Source: Subsaxibacter sp. CAU 1640
GTDB lineage: Bacteria; Bacteroidota; Bacteroidia; Flavobacteriales; Flavobacteriaceae
Direction of reading: 5' to 3'
NCBI RefSeq assembly: GCF_023156585.1
Contig: NZ_JALNMI010000001.1
Span: 310,001-374,000, forward strand
Length of the DNA: 64,000 nucleotides
The translations under genes and the position numbers were made by a program. Within the stretch, counting starts at the first letter, position 1. Each line of letters starts with the position of its first letter. The notes under the pieces are model-generated. The model was given only the letters and a program-made list of their open reading frames with translations. It ran no database searches and was not told the DNA's origin. Shown here piece by piece: positions 37,301 to 44,311 of the stretch.

Positions 37301-37802
37301 ATTCGTGATTATGATGACGATGGTGGGAATTATTTCTCTCGCAGGAATTGTGGTGAATAATGGTGTGGTACTTTTGGACTACGCTCAATTATTGATAGAC
37401 AGAAAGAAAAACGACTTGGATTTAGATGAAAGTGAACATCTTTCAACAGAAGATTTATTTGAAAGCATTGTGAGAGCAGGTAAAGCACGTTTGCGTCCAG
37501 TACTTTTAACGGCTATTACTACCATACTGGGTTTGATTCCATTGGCAATTGGGTTGAATATCAATTTCTTTACATTATTTAGAGATTTCAATCCAAATAT
37601 CTATATGGGAGGTGATAACGTCGTATTCTGGGGACCATTGGCGTGGACTGTCATCTACGGTCTGTTTGTCGCAACATTCTTGACCTTGATTGTCGTGCCA
37701 GTGATGTTTTTCCTAACGATGAAATTTAAAATGTGGCTGCGAGGAAAAATAAAATCAGTCAATCAAGAACTGGATGATGAACCTGTCGCAAGTTTAGAAT
37801 AA
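34287..37802 (+). CDS. RND-superfamily efflux permease
   Basis: An inner-membrane proton-driven pump of about 1171 residues. The start is the ATG at 34287 (MAKTKKKKEV), inside the end of the adaptor gene. Twelve membrane spans are expected: one near the N-terminus (TMYVLILVIFYLGVTAFF), a cluster containing GLGMLVDNGIVVVENV with the proton-relay Asp, and a C-terminal cluster including GIVVNNGVVLLDYAQLL. It is longer than most RND pumps (about 1040), with inserted material around residues 520-600 including an extra hydrophobic stretch. Substrate unknown; the family covers both drugs and metals. Confidence 0.93.
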   Translation: MAKTKKKKEVDKEFGLSSWAINNKTTMYVLILVIFYLGVTAFFSMPRENFPEVNETKIYVSTVYPGNTAEDIEKLVTDPLEDQLKTVSNVVDITSTSQEDYSMIVVEFDEGISVDQAKQKVKDEIDSETASEDWPTFNDAKVEPDVFELSLSEEMPILNINISGDYPVEKLKDYAEYLQDEIEDLLEIKKVDIRGAQEKEVEVAVDIYKMMASDVTFNDIIGAINSGNTTMSAGNLIASGQRRTIRVLGEIESPSELEDFVVKSENGNAIYLKDVATVSFKEEDKTTFAREYGHPVVMLDVKKRAGKNMVDAVEQIKVIVEDAKKNEFPSDLTITIANDQSSVTIGQVDDLVNNIIFGVILVVTVLMFFLGFKNAIFVGFAIPMSMFMSLMILNLLGHSLNTMVLFGLIMGLGMLVDNGIVVVENVYRLMDEEGMSRMEAAKKGIGEIAFPIIISTATTVAAFIPLGLWPGIMGEFMMILPITLSIVLGSSLFVAIFFNSVLVSQYMNIEDKDMPLKRIIITTSVMAGLGILVFLVAGEYRALGTLMVFTAIMLWVYRLFLRKWANNFQNNSLVRLENWYERQLRRALSGRKPYILTIGTVILLFAAFIAFGISLGTQRTKVEFFPDNKPNQIIVYIEYPQGTAIEKTNAITKEIEKRVYDVLDDNQYKKGDYNFLVESAVSQVGEGAGNPQTEGGSTAEMPHKAKITASMREYKYREGEDSELLRQKVQKALVGIYPGVLISVEKDANGPPAGAPINIEIEGDDYNELIATAENMREFINEKNIAGIDELKIDVNKDKPTMRVTVDRKKAGELGVSASQVGQQLRNSIFGAKAGIYKEDGDDFDIYVRFNEDLRYNTSALFNQNITFRDNTGQLKVIPLSTLAKQENNSGFSAIKHAGTRRVVTVYSALAPGYTDAQAIVTQIQNEMKSYEGLPENIKIDYTGQIEEQNKQMAFLMGAFFTGLMLIFFILIFQFNSVSKPAIIMLAIFLSFIGVFGGIVITGSAFVIMMTMVGIISLAGIVVNNGVVLLDYAQLLIDRKKNDLDLDESEHLSTEDLFESIVRAGKARLRPVLLTAITTILGLIPLAIGLNINFFTLFRDFNPNIYMGGDNVVFWGPLAWTVIYGLFVATFLTLIVVPVMFFLTMKFKMWLRGKIKSVNQELDDEPVASLE

Positions 37803-37809
37803 ATTATCA

Positions 37810-37841
37810 AAAAGCCTCAATAAGAATTGAGGCTTTTTTAT
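37810..37841 (+). terminator. efflux operon terminator
   Basis: A perfect 13-base stem (aaaaagcctcaat / attgaggcttttt) with a four-base loop, then T. It begins seven bases after the permease stop codon. Confidence 0.9.
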
Positions 37842-37862
37842 TCAATAATAGCTTAACTTCCT

Positions 37863-37870
37863 TAAATTTG
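37863..37870 (+). promoter_or_regulatory. -7 element (TAAATTTG) before aspS
   Basis: An exact TAnnTTTG match 53 bases before the aspS ATG and just after the preceding terminator. No good -33 TTTG is visible. Confidence 0.45.
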
Positions 37871-37922
37871 CATCCTCTAACATCAAAACATTAGCGTTTC
37901 GATGTAAAATGTTTCAAAAAAT

Positions 37923-39677
37923 ATGTACAGAAGTCATAACTGCGGCGAACTGCGTTCATCGCATATCAATAAAGAAGTAACCTTGGCAGGTTGGGTGCAA
38001 AAGTCACGTGATAAGGGATTCATCGTTTGGGTCGATTTACGTGACCGTTATGGAATCACACAATTAGTGTTTGATGAAGAACGCACTTCAAAAGAGATGA
38101 TGGAAAAAGCCCAGAAATTGGGTCGTGAGTTTGTAATTCAAGTAAAAGGAACTGTTATTGAGCGTGCTTCCAAAAATCCAAATATGCCAACAGGCGATGT
38201 CGAGATTTTAGTTTCAGAATTGACCGTTTTGAACTCCGCTTTGCTTCCGCCTTTCACTATTGAAGATGAAACCGATGGTGGTGAAGAGTTGCGTATGAAA
38301 TATCGCTATCTCGACATTCGTCGCAATCCTGTCAAAAACAGTTTGATGTTCCGTCACAAAGTGGCACAAGAGGTTAGAAATTATCTTTCCAGGGAAGGGT
38401 TTATTGAGGTTGAAACACCTTATTTGATTAAATCCACTCCTGAAGGCGCTCGCGATTTCGTGGTACCTTCTCGTATGAACGAAGGTCAATTTTATGCGCT
38501 TCCACAATCGCCTCAAACATTTAAGCAACTGTTGATGGTGGGCGGAATGGATAAGTATTTCCAGATAGTGAAATGTTTCCGTGATGAAGATTTACGTGCT
38601 GACCGTCAACCAGAATTTACACAAATTGATTGCGAAATGGCGTTTGTGGAACAAGAAGACATTTTGAATGCTTTTGAAGGTTTAACACGTCATCTTTTGA
38701 AAGAAGTGAATGGTGTTGAAATTGAAAAGTTTCCACGTATCACCTACGACGAAGCCATGCAAAAATACGGAAACGACAAGCCAGACATTCGTTTTGGGAT
38801 GGAATTTGGCGAGTTGAATGACGTAACACAACACAAAGATTTTGGTATTTTCAATAATGCAGAATTAGTGGTTGGTATCGCTGTTCCTGGCGGAAATAAC
38901 TTCACAAGAAAAGAGATTGATCAATTGATTGATTGGGTAAAACGCCCACAAATTGGTGCGATGGGAATGGTGTATGTAAGATGCAATGAGGATGGAACTT
39001 ATAAATCTTCTGTTGACAAGTTTTATGATGAAGCAGATTTGGCAAAATGGGCCGAAGTCACAGGTGCCAAAGCTGGTGATTTGATTTGTGTGCTTTCAGG
39101 AAACAAGGACAAAGTACGTCCACAATTGAGTGCTTTGCGTATGGAGTTGGCAACACGACTTGGATTGCGCAAACCGAACGAATTTGCACCGCTTTGGGTG
39201 GTGGATTTTCCTCTCTTGGAATGGGATGAAGAAACCGAGCGTTACCACGCAATGCACCATCCATTTACGTCACCAAAACCAGGACAGATTCAGCTTTTGG
39301 AAACCAATCCTGGTGCCGTGAAAGCAAATGCCTATGATTTGGTATTGAACGGAAACGAAATTGGAGGTGGTTCCATCAGAATTCACGATAAAAAAACACA
39401 AGCTTTGATGTTTGATTATTTAGGGTTTACACCTGAAGAAGCAAAAGCGCAGTTTGGGTTTTTGATGGATGCATTTCAATATGGAGCACCACCACACGGA
39501 GGTTTGGCTTTCGGGTTGGATAGATTGGTTGCCATTTTGGGTGGACAGGAAACAATTCGCGATTTCATTGCGTTCCCTAAAAACAATGCTGGTCGCGATG
39601 TGATGATAGATGCTCCTGCTCCTATCGATGACAAACAATTGGCTGAATTAAGTTTAAAATTGAACATTCAATCATAA
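37923..39677 (+). CDS. aspS: aspartate--tRNA ligase, bacterial type
   Basis: A 584-residue class II synthetase. It has the N-terminal OB anticodon-binding domain ([20 protein letters not shown]), class II motif 2 ([18 protein letters not shown]), an inserted bacterial GAD domain (about residues 285-410) and motif 3 ([16 protein letters not shown]). The length is right for the bacterial type. Terminators on both sides make it a single-gene unit. Confidence 0.97.
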   Translation: MYRSHNCGELRSSHINKEVTLAGWVQKSRDKGFIVWVDLRDRYGITQLVFDEERTSKEMMEKAQKLGREFVIQVKGTVIERASKNPNMPTGDVEILVSELTVLNSALLPPFTIEDETDGGEELRMKYRYLDIRRNPVKNSLMFRHKVAQEVRNYLSREGFIEVETPYLIKSTPEGARDFVVPSRMNEGQFYALPQSPQTFKQLLMVGGMDKYFQIVKCFRDEDLRADRQPEFTQIDCEMAFVEQEDILNAFEGLTRHLLKEVNGVEIEKFPRITYDEAMQKYGNDKPDIRFGMEFGELNDVTQHKDFGIFNNAELVVGIAVPGGNNFTRKEIDQLIDWVKRPQIGAMGMVYVRCNEDGTYKSSVDKFYDEADLAKWAEVTGAKAGDLICVLSGNKDKVRPQLSALRMELATRLGLRKPNEFAPLWVVDFPLLEWDEETERYHAMHHPFTSPKPGQIQLLETNPGAVKANAYDLVLNGNEIGGGSIRIHDKKTQALMFDYLGFTPEEAKAQFGFLMDAFQYGAPPHGGLAFGLDRLVAILGGQETIRDFIAFPKNNAGRDVMIDAPAPIDDKQLAELSLKLNIQS

Positions 39678-39683
39678 CAAGAT

Positions 39684-39708
39684 AATCCTGCGATGCAGGA
39701 TTTTTTTA
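39684..39708 (+). terminator. aspS terminator
   Basis: An eight-base stem (aatcctgc / gcaggatt) with a three-base loop, followed by seven T, six bases after the aspS stop codon. Confidence 0.85.
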
Positions 39709-39720
39709 TTTCAAAGAACA

Positions 39721-41508
39721 ATGCCTAACCGCTCATTTTTCAAACGGTTTTTGATATGGAGAGCAAAACACATCTCCCATAAGCAGTTTGTAGCTGTTTT
39801 GAGCATATTGGTTGGCTTTACGTCTGGTGTTGGTGCGGTTGTACTGAAAAACTTAACACACTTTATACAGCACATTCTCGAAGGTAATTTGGTCCAATAT
39901 TACCATCACGCATTTTACTTTTTGTTCCCAATCATCGGTTTGACCTTGGTATACCTCATCATTAAATATGTAATTCGCCATAAGGTGAGTCACGGCATTC
40001 CTTCAACGCTCTTTTCAATTTCAAAAAGAAAAGGTATTATGAAGCAATATCAGATGTTTGGTTCCATTCTAACGGCTCCTTTTACGGTAGGTTTTGGAGG
40101 TTCCGTCGGTCTCGAAGGACCAACGGTTGCAACGGGTTCAGCCATCAGCAGTAACATATCTCGTTTATTTCACGTAAACCAAAGCACCAGAAACCTATTG
40201 ATTGGTTGTGCAGCCGCAGGAGCGATGTCATCGATTTTCAAGGCTCCAATCGCTGCAATTATCTTTGCAATTGAAGTGTTCAGTCTCGATTTGACGATTG
40301 CGTCGATGTTGCCACTGCTTTTGGCATCACTTTCAGCAATATTGACCTCCTATTTTTTCTTTGGTGACGATATTTTATTGCCTTTTCGTATTGAAGACCA
40401 TTTTGAACTATCGGATGCGCCTTTTTATGCAATTTTAGGTGTCGTAGCGGCATTCGTTTCAATCTATTTCACTGAAGTTTATGACCGAATTCAACGATTT
40501 TTCGATACGATAGACTCTCCCATTAAACGCCTTATCATAGGTGGTGTGTGCTTGGGAATTCTCATATATTTTATTCCACCTTTATATGGTGAAGGATTCG
40601 ACGTCATAAATAATCTCATAGCTGGCAATCCAGAGAAAGCACTGGAAAACAATATTTTTCATCTCGAAGTGACCAACATTTGGATTATTATTGGTCTTTT
40701 GGCTGGATTGGTGTTTTTCAAAATCATTGCCAGTGCTCTGACTTTTGGTGCTGGAGGCGTTGGAGGAATTTTTGCGCCAACACTTTTTATGGGAAGCATT
40801 ATGGGCAATTGCATTGCGAAAATCATCAACAATATTGGGCTGACAAATCATCCTGTTTCCGAAAGTAATTTTACGCTTGTAGGGATGGCTGGATTGATGG
40901 CTGGCGTGCTCCACGCACCATTGACAGCCATTTTCTTGATAGCCGAAGTTACAGGTGGTTACGAACTTTTTATCCCGCTGATGTTGACCGCGGCTATTTC
41001 CTTTGGAATCACTAAAAGTTTTCATCCACATTCTGTTTACACAATGGAATTAGGTCGAAAAGGTGAATTGATTACGCACGATAAAGACCACGCAGTATTA
41101 ACCCTGATGGATATCAACAAAGTGGTAGAAAATAATTTTGCAAAAGTGACCACAACGATGACACTTGGAAGCATTGTTCATGAAGCCGTTGTAAAATCCA
41201 GCCGAAATATTTTTCCGGTAATCGATGAAAACACTGAAAAACTAAAAGGCGTCATTCTTTTGGATGATATCAGACCGATTATGTTTGACCAAAGCCTTTA
41301 TAACGAAGTGTATGCAAGCGACGTGATGCAAAGTCCGCCAGATATCATCGATATTGAAAAAGATAAAATGACCGATATTATGAAAAAGTTTCAAGATAGC
41401 AACGCCTGGAATCTTCCTGTTGTTAAAAATGATATTTACGTCGGATTTATTTCCAAATCGAAGTTACTGACGATGTACCGAAGAAAGCTAATCAATATCA
41501 CACACTGA
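39721..41508 (+). CDS. ClC-family chloride channel/transporter with C-terminal CBS pair
   Basis: A 595-residue inner-membrane protein with about ten to twelve hydrophobic segments. ClC signatures: SHGIPSTL (selectivity motif region), GGSVGLEGPTVATGSA with the gating Glu, and GAGGVGGIFAPTLFMGS. The last 140 residues form two CBS domains (around NIFPVIDENTEKLKGVIL and WNLPVVKNDIYVGFISKS) that may sense adenine nucleotides. It may exchange Cl- and H+ or act as a channel; the conserved Glu favours exchange. Its TGA shares its A with the ATG of the next gene. Confidence 0.93.
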   Translation: MPNRSFFKRFLIWRAKHISHKQFVAVLSILVGFTSGVGAVVLKNLTHFIQHILEGNLVQYYHHAFYFLFPIIGLTLVYLIIKYVIRHKVSHGIPSTLFSISKRKGIMKQYQMFGSILTAPFTVGFGGSVGLEGPTVATGSAISSNISRLFHVNQSTRNLLIGCAAAGAMSSIFKAPIAAIIFAIEVFSLDLTIASMLPLLLASLSAILTSYFFFGDDILLPFRIEDHFELSDAPFYAILGVVAAFVSIYFTEVYDRIQRFFDTIDSPIKRLIIGGVCLGILIYFIPPLYGEGFDVINNLIAGNPEKALENNIFHLEVTNIWIIIGLLAGLVFFKIIASALTFGAGGVGGIFAPTLFMGSIMGNCIAKIINNIGLTNHPVSESNFTLVGMAGLMAGVLHAPLTAIFLIAEVTGGYELFIPLMLTAAISFGITKSFHPHSVYTMELGRKGELITHDKDHAVLTLMDINKVVENNFAKVTTTMTLGSIVHEAVVKSSRNIFPVIDENTEKLKGVILLDDIRPIMFDQSLYNEVYASDVMQSPPDIIDIEKDKMTDIMKKFQDSNAWNLPVVKNDIYVGFISKSKLLTMYRRKLINITH

Positions 41509-41744
41509 TGAAATACATCATAGCCCTTTCGTTTATTTTAAGTATTGCCAGTATCATTCTTGGGTTTTTATGGGAAACAGACTTCTCGCAAAAAATGATT
41601 GGTGGTGGCGTTGCAGGTTTGTTCATCATTGCATTTCCATTGTTTTCTTGGTATCGCTGGAAAGACAAAAAAGTGGAAGATTATATGCTCACAAAAGAAA
41701 ACTTGAAAAAGATGCGCGAGCGAGAAGGAGATAAGCGTCGTTAA
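41508..41744 (+). CDS. small two-span membrane protein
   Basis: A 78-residue protein with two hydrophobic segments (about residues 3-22 and 31-48), then a charged helix ending in MREREGDKRR. The ATG overlaps the ClC stop codon by one base, so the two are translationally coupled. This makes the ORF credible despite its size. It is not a recognised family; an accessory role for the channel is possible. It overlaps the convergent deaminase gene by four bases. Confidence 0.75.
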   Translation: MKYIIALSFILSIASIILGFLWETDFSQKMIGGGVAGLFIIAFPLFSWYRWKDKKVEDYMLTKENLKKMREREGDKRR

Positions 41745-42190
41745 TTCAGATTTCGTTTTTCAATAAAGAAGCGTTTCAGTAACTGCGATGATTCTTCTTC
41801 TAAAACACCACCTAACATGACTGTTTTTGGGTGTAATTTAGCATTCAAAGCTGTATAACCTCGTTGTTCATCCTTTGCACCATATACAATTCGGGAAATT
41901 TGACTCCAATACAGAGCGCCTGCACACATCTGGCAAGGTTCTAACGTTACATATAATGTGCAATTATGAAGATATTTTCCGCCTAAAAAATTTGATGCTG
42001 CTGTGATGGCCTGCATTTCCGCATGAGCCGTCACATCTACAAGCATTTCGGTGAGATTGTGCGTTCTCGCAATAACTCGATTATCTATCACAATAACTGC
42101 TCCCACAGGTATTTCACCTTTTGCATAAGCGAGTTCAGCTTCCTGAAGCGCTTTCTTCATAAAGTAGGTGTCATCAAAAGGTTCTAACAT
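41741..42190 (-). CDS. tadA: tRNA adenosine(34) deaminase-type cytidine/deoxycytidylate deaminase
   Basis: Zinc deaminase that converts A34 to inosine in tRNA-Arg(ACG). The start is taken at 42190 (MLEPFDDTYFMKKALQEA); an ATG one codon upstream is equally possible. Zinc motifs are clear: HAEMQAI and TLEPCQMCAGAL. The segment RIVYGAKDEQRG is typical of TadA rather than of guanine deaminase, but those families are close. About 149 residues, normal length. It is divergent from dxs. Confidence 0.88.
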   Translation of the reverse strand: MLEPFDDTYFMKKALQEAELAYAKGEIPVGAVIVIDNRVIARTHNLTEMLVDVTAHAEMQAITAASNFLGGKYLHNCTLYVTLEPCQMCAGALYWSQISRIVYGAKDEQRGYTALNAKLHPKTVMLGGVLEEESSQLLKRFFIEKRNLN

Positions 42191-42235
42191 CATAAAATCC
42201 AAAATCGTTTGGAGTAAAAATACGATTTCAAATGG

Positions 42236-42243
42236 TACATTTG
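42236..42243 (+). promoter_or_regulatory. -7 element (TACATTTG) immediately before dxs
   Basis: An exact TAnnTTTG match ending six bases before the dxs ATG. A TTTG at 42208-42211 gives a spacing of 24, longer than the usual 19-21. If used, the dxs mRNA would be almost leaderless. Confidence 0.5.
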
Positions 42244-42249
42244 CAAAAC

Positions 42250-44031
42250 ATGAGCGAATTCTTAAACCATATCAATTCCCCTTCAGATTTAAGACACTTA
42301 ACTCCGAGCGAACTTCCTATTCTGGCTAAAGAACTTCGCGAATTTATCATCAATATCGTTGCGACCAAGGAAGGTCATCTGGGAGCAAGCCTTGGTGTCG
42401 TGGAACTCACTATTGCCTTGCATTATGTGTTCAATACGCCAGAGGATTTGCTGGTTTGGGATGTTGGCCATCAGGCCTATGGTCATAAAATTTTGACGGG
42501 TCGTAAGGAAATTTTTCATACCAACAGACAACTTGGTGGCATCAGCGGCTTTCCGAAAAGAAGCGAAAGTGTTTATGATGCTTTTGGCGTCGGACATTCT
42601 TCCACCTCCATTTCGGCTGTTTTGGGAATGGCGATTGCATCCAAATTAAAAGGTGAAAATAGACAACATATTGCAGTTATTGGCGATGCATCAATTGCTA
42701 GCGGAATGGCGTTTGAAGGGCTCAATCACGCAGGAGTTACCGATGCCAATATTCTAATCATCTTGAATGACAACGCCATTGGCATTGACCCAAGTGTTGG
42801 TGCTTTGAAACAGTATCTTACCAACGTTAAAAAAGGGACCGAAAAACAAGACAACATTTTTGAAGCATTGAATTTCAATTATTCAGGACCTATTGATGGC
42901 CATAATTTGGAATTACTTCTCGAAGAGTTACAACGACTGAAAGAGGTGAAAGGCCCAAAGCTTTTGCACGTAATTACCACTAAAGGAAAAGGTTTAAAAC
43001 AAGCCGAAGAGCAACAGGTGAAATATCACGCGCCAGGGAAATTTGATGCCTTAACTGGGGAAATTGTTCCTTCTCAAAAGGAGGATTTACCTCCAAAATT
43101 TCAGGATGTATTTGGTGAAACTATCTTGGAACTTGCGAAACAAAATGAAAAAATCATCGGTATCACACCTGCTATGCCAACTGGAAGTTCTCTAAAGTTG
43201 ATGATGGATGAATTGCCTGAACGCGCCTTTGATGTTGGAATTGCAGAACAGCATGCGGTTACGTTAGCTGCTGGAATGGCAACACAAGGTATGGTGGTTT
43301 TCTGTAATATCTATTCTACTTTCCTTCAGCGAGCTTATGACCAAGTTATTCATGATGTGGCATTGCAGAATTTGCCTGTGATATTTTGTCTGGATAGAGC
43401 TGGTTTGGTTGGTGAAGATGGCGCAACGCATCATGGTGTTTTTGATTTGGCGTATTTAAGATGCATTCCGAATTTAATTATTTTCGCTCCGCGGAATGAA
43501 ATTGAATTACGAAATATGATGTACACAGCTCAATTGGGCCTTGAACATCCAATTGCGATACGTTATCCAAGAGGCAGAGGCACCTCGCTGGATTGGAAAC
43601 AACCCTTTCAAAAAATTGAAATCGGCAAAGGTATTGAGCTTCAGAAAGGAACAAAAATAGCCGTGTTAAGTATTGGAAGTATTTCAAAAAATGTCAGTGA
43701 AGCTATAGATTCTTTATCAAAACCAGAATTAGTTGCACATTTCGATATGCGTTTTGTAAAACCTCTTGATCAGACGTTGCTTCACAAAATTTTTAGTGAT
43801 TATAAGTACATTCTCACTATCGAAGATGGCACTATAAAAGGAGGGTTCGGCAGTGCAGTTGTAGAGTTTGCAGCTCTACACAAGTATATAACATCCATAA
43901 CAGTTTTGGGATTGCCCGATGAGTTCATTGAGCACGGCAGCGTTGAAAAATTATTTCATCAACAAAAACTTGATTCTAAAAGCTTAGCAAGTATTATACA
44001 GGAGATTATTCGTCTTCATGATCAGTCGTAA
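42250..44031 (+). CDS. dxs: 1-deoxy-D-xylulose-5-phosphate synthase
   Basis: First step of the MEP isoprenoid pathway: pyruvate plus glyceraldehyde 3-phosphate gives DXP, ThDP-dependent. The start at 42250 (MSEFLNHINSPSDLRHL) agrees with the family and with the -7 element. About 593 residues, slightly shorter than E. coli Dxs. Motifs: DVGHQAYGHKILTGR, the ThDP/Mg loop GDASIASGMAFEGLNHAG with NDN downstream, and AEQHAVTLAAGMA plus DRAGLVGEDGATHHG in the transketolase part. GDA for GDG is common in this phylum. The 3' end overlaps a small minus-strand ORF by 26 bases. Confidence 0.95.
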   Translation: MSEFLNHINSPSDLRHLTPSELPILAKELREFIINIVATKEGHLGASLGVVELTIALHYVFNTPEDLLVWDVGHQAYGHKILTGRKEIFHTNRQLGGISGFPKRSESVYDAFGVGHSSTSISAVLGMAIASKLKGENRQHIAVIGDASIASGMAFEGLNHAGVTDANILIILNDNAIGIDPSVGALKQYLTNVKKGTEKQDNIFEALNFNYSGPIDGHNLELLLEELQRLKEVKGPKLLHVITTKGKGLKQAEEQQVKYHAPGKFDALTGEIVPSQKEDLPPKFQDVFGETILELAKQNEKIIGITPAMPTGSSLKLMMDELPERAFDVGIAEQHAVTLAAGMATQGMVVFCNIYSTFLQRAYDQVIHDVALQNLPVIFCLDRAGLVGEDGATHHGVFDLAYLRCIPNLIIFAPRNEIELRNMMYTAQLGLEHPIAIRYPRGRGTSLDWKQPFQKIEIGKGIELQKGTKIAVLSIGSISKNVSEAIDSLSKPELVAHFDMRFVKPLDQTLLHKIFSDYKYILTIEDGTIKGGFGSAVVEFAALHKYITSITVLGLPDEFIEHGSVEKLFHQQKLDSKSLASIIQEIIRLHDQS

Positions 44032-44176
44032 CCATTTCTGGTTGTTGACCTTTTTCATAAACGTTAACTGTAGATTGCGGCTGCGGACTTTTACTTTTAG
44101 AGATGTCGTCGATCACCAATAAAAAAGCTAGAGTTACAAAGAAAATAACAATAGCACCCAGTAGATTCTTCTTCAT
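44006..44176 (-). CDS. 56-residue single-span membrane protein
   Basis: A short ORF. It starts MKKNLLGAIVIFFVTLAFLL, a basic N-terminus and one transmembrane helix, followed by a polar Ser/Pro/Gln/Glu-rich tail (SKSKSPQPQSTVNVYEKGQQ) ending in HEDE. This is the normal layout of a small type II membrane protein, and the tail composition is not that of random antisense. Its last 26 bases overlap dxs. A signal-anchor with a short extracytoplasmic tail is the simplest reading. Function unknown. Confidence 0.6.
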   Translation of the reverse strand: MKKNLLGAIVIFFVTLAFLLVIDDISKSKSPQPQSTVNVYEKGQQPEMVTTDHEDE

Positions 44177-44255
44177 GATAAGAGGTTTTAACTTTGATTC
44201 GGATTCAAATATAACACTTTATCGTTTAAATGCAAATTTTTTCGATGAAATGTTT

Positions 44256-44284
44256 TGAAAAAATAGGGAGCCCTGAAGCTCCCT
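44256..44284 (-). terminator. terminator of the beta-propeller T9SS protein gene
   Basis: On the minus strand, a seven-base stem (agggagc / gctccct) is followed by ATTTTTTC. It lies 28 bases past the stop codon at 44312. Confidence 0.75.
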
Positions 44285-44311
44285 AGTTAAATATTAATGA
44301 TAATCTTATCG

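Noticed and set aside
42661-42760. GDA instead of GDG in the ThDP motif of Dxs, considered as inactivation
   Set aside because: The surrounding motif and the downstream NDN are intact, and this variant is common in Bacteroidota Dxs.
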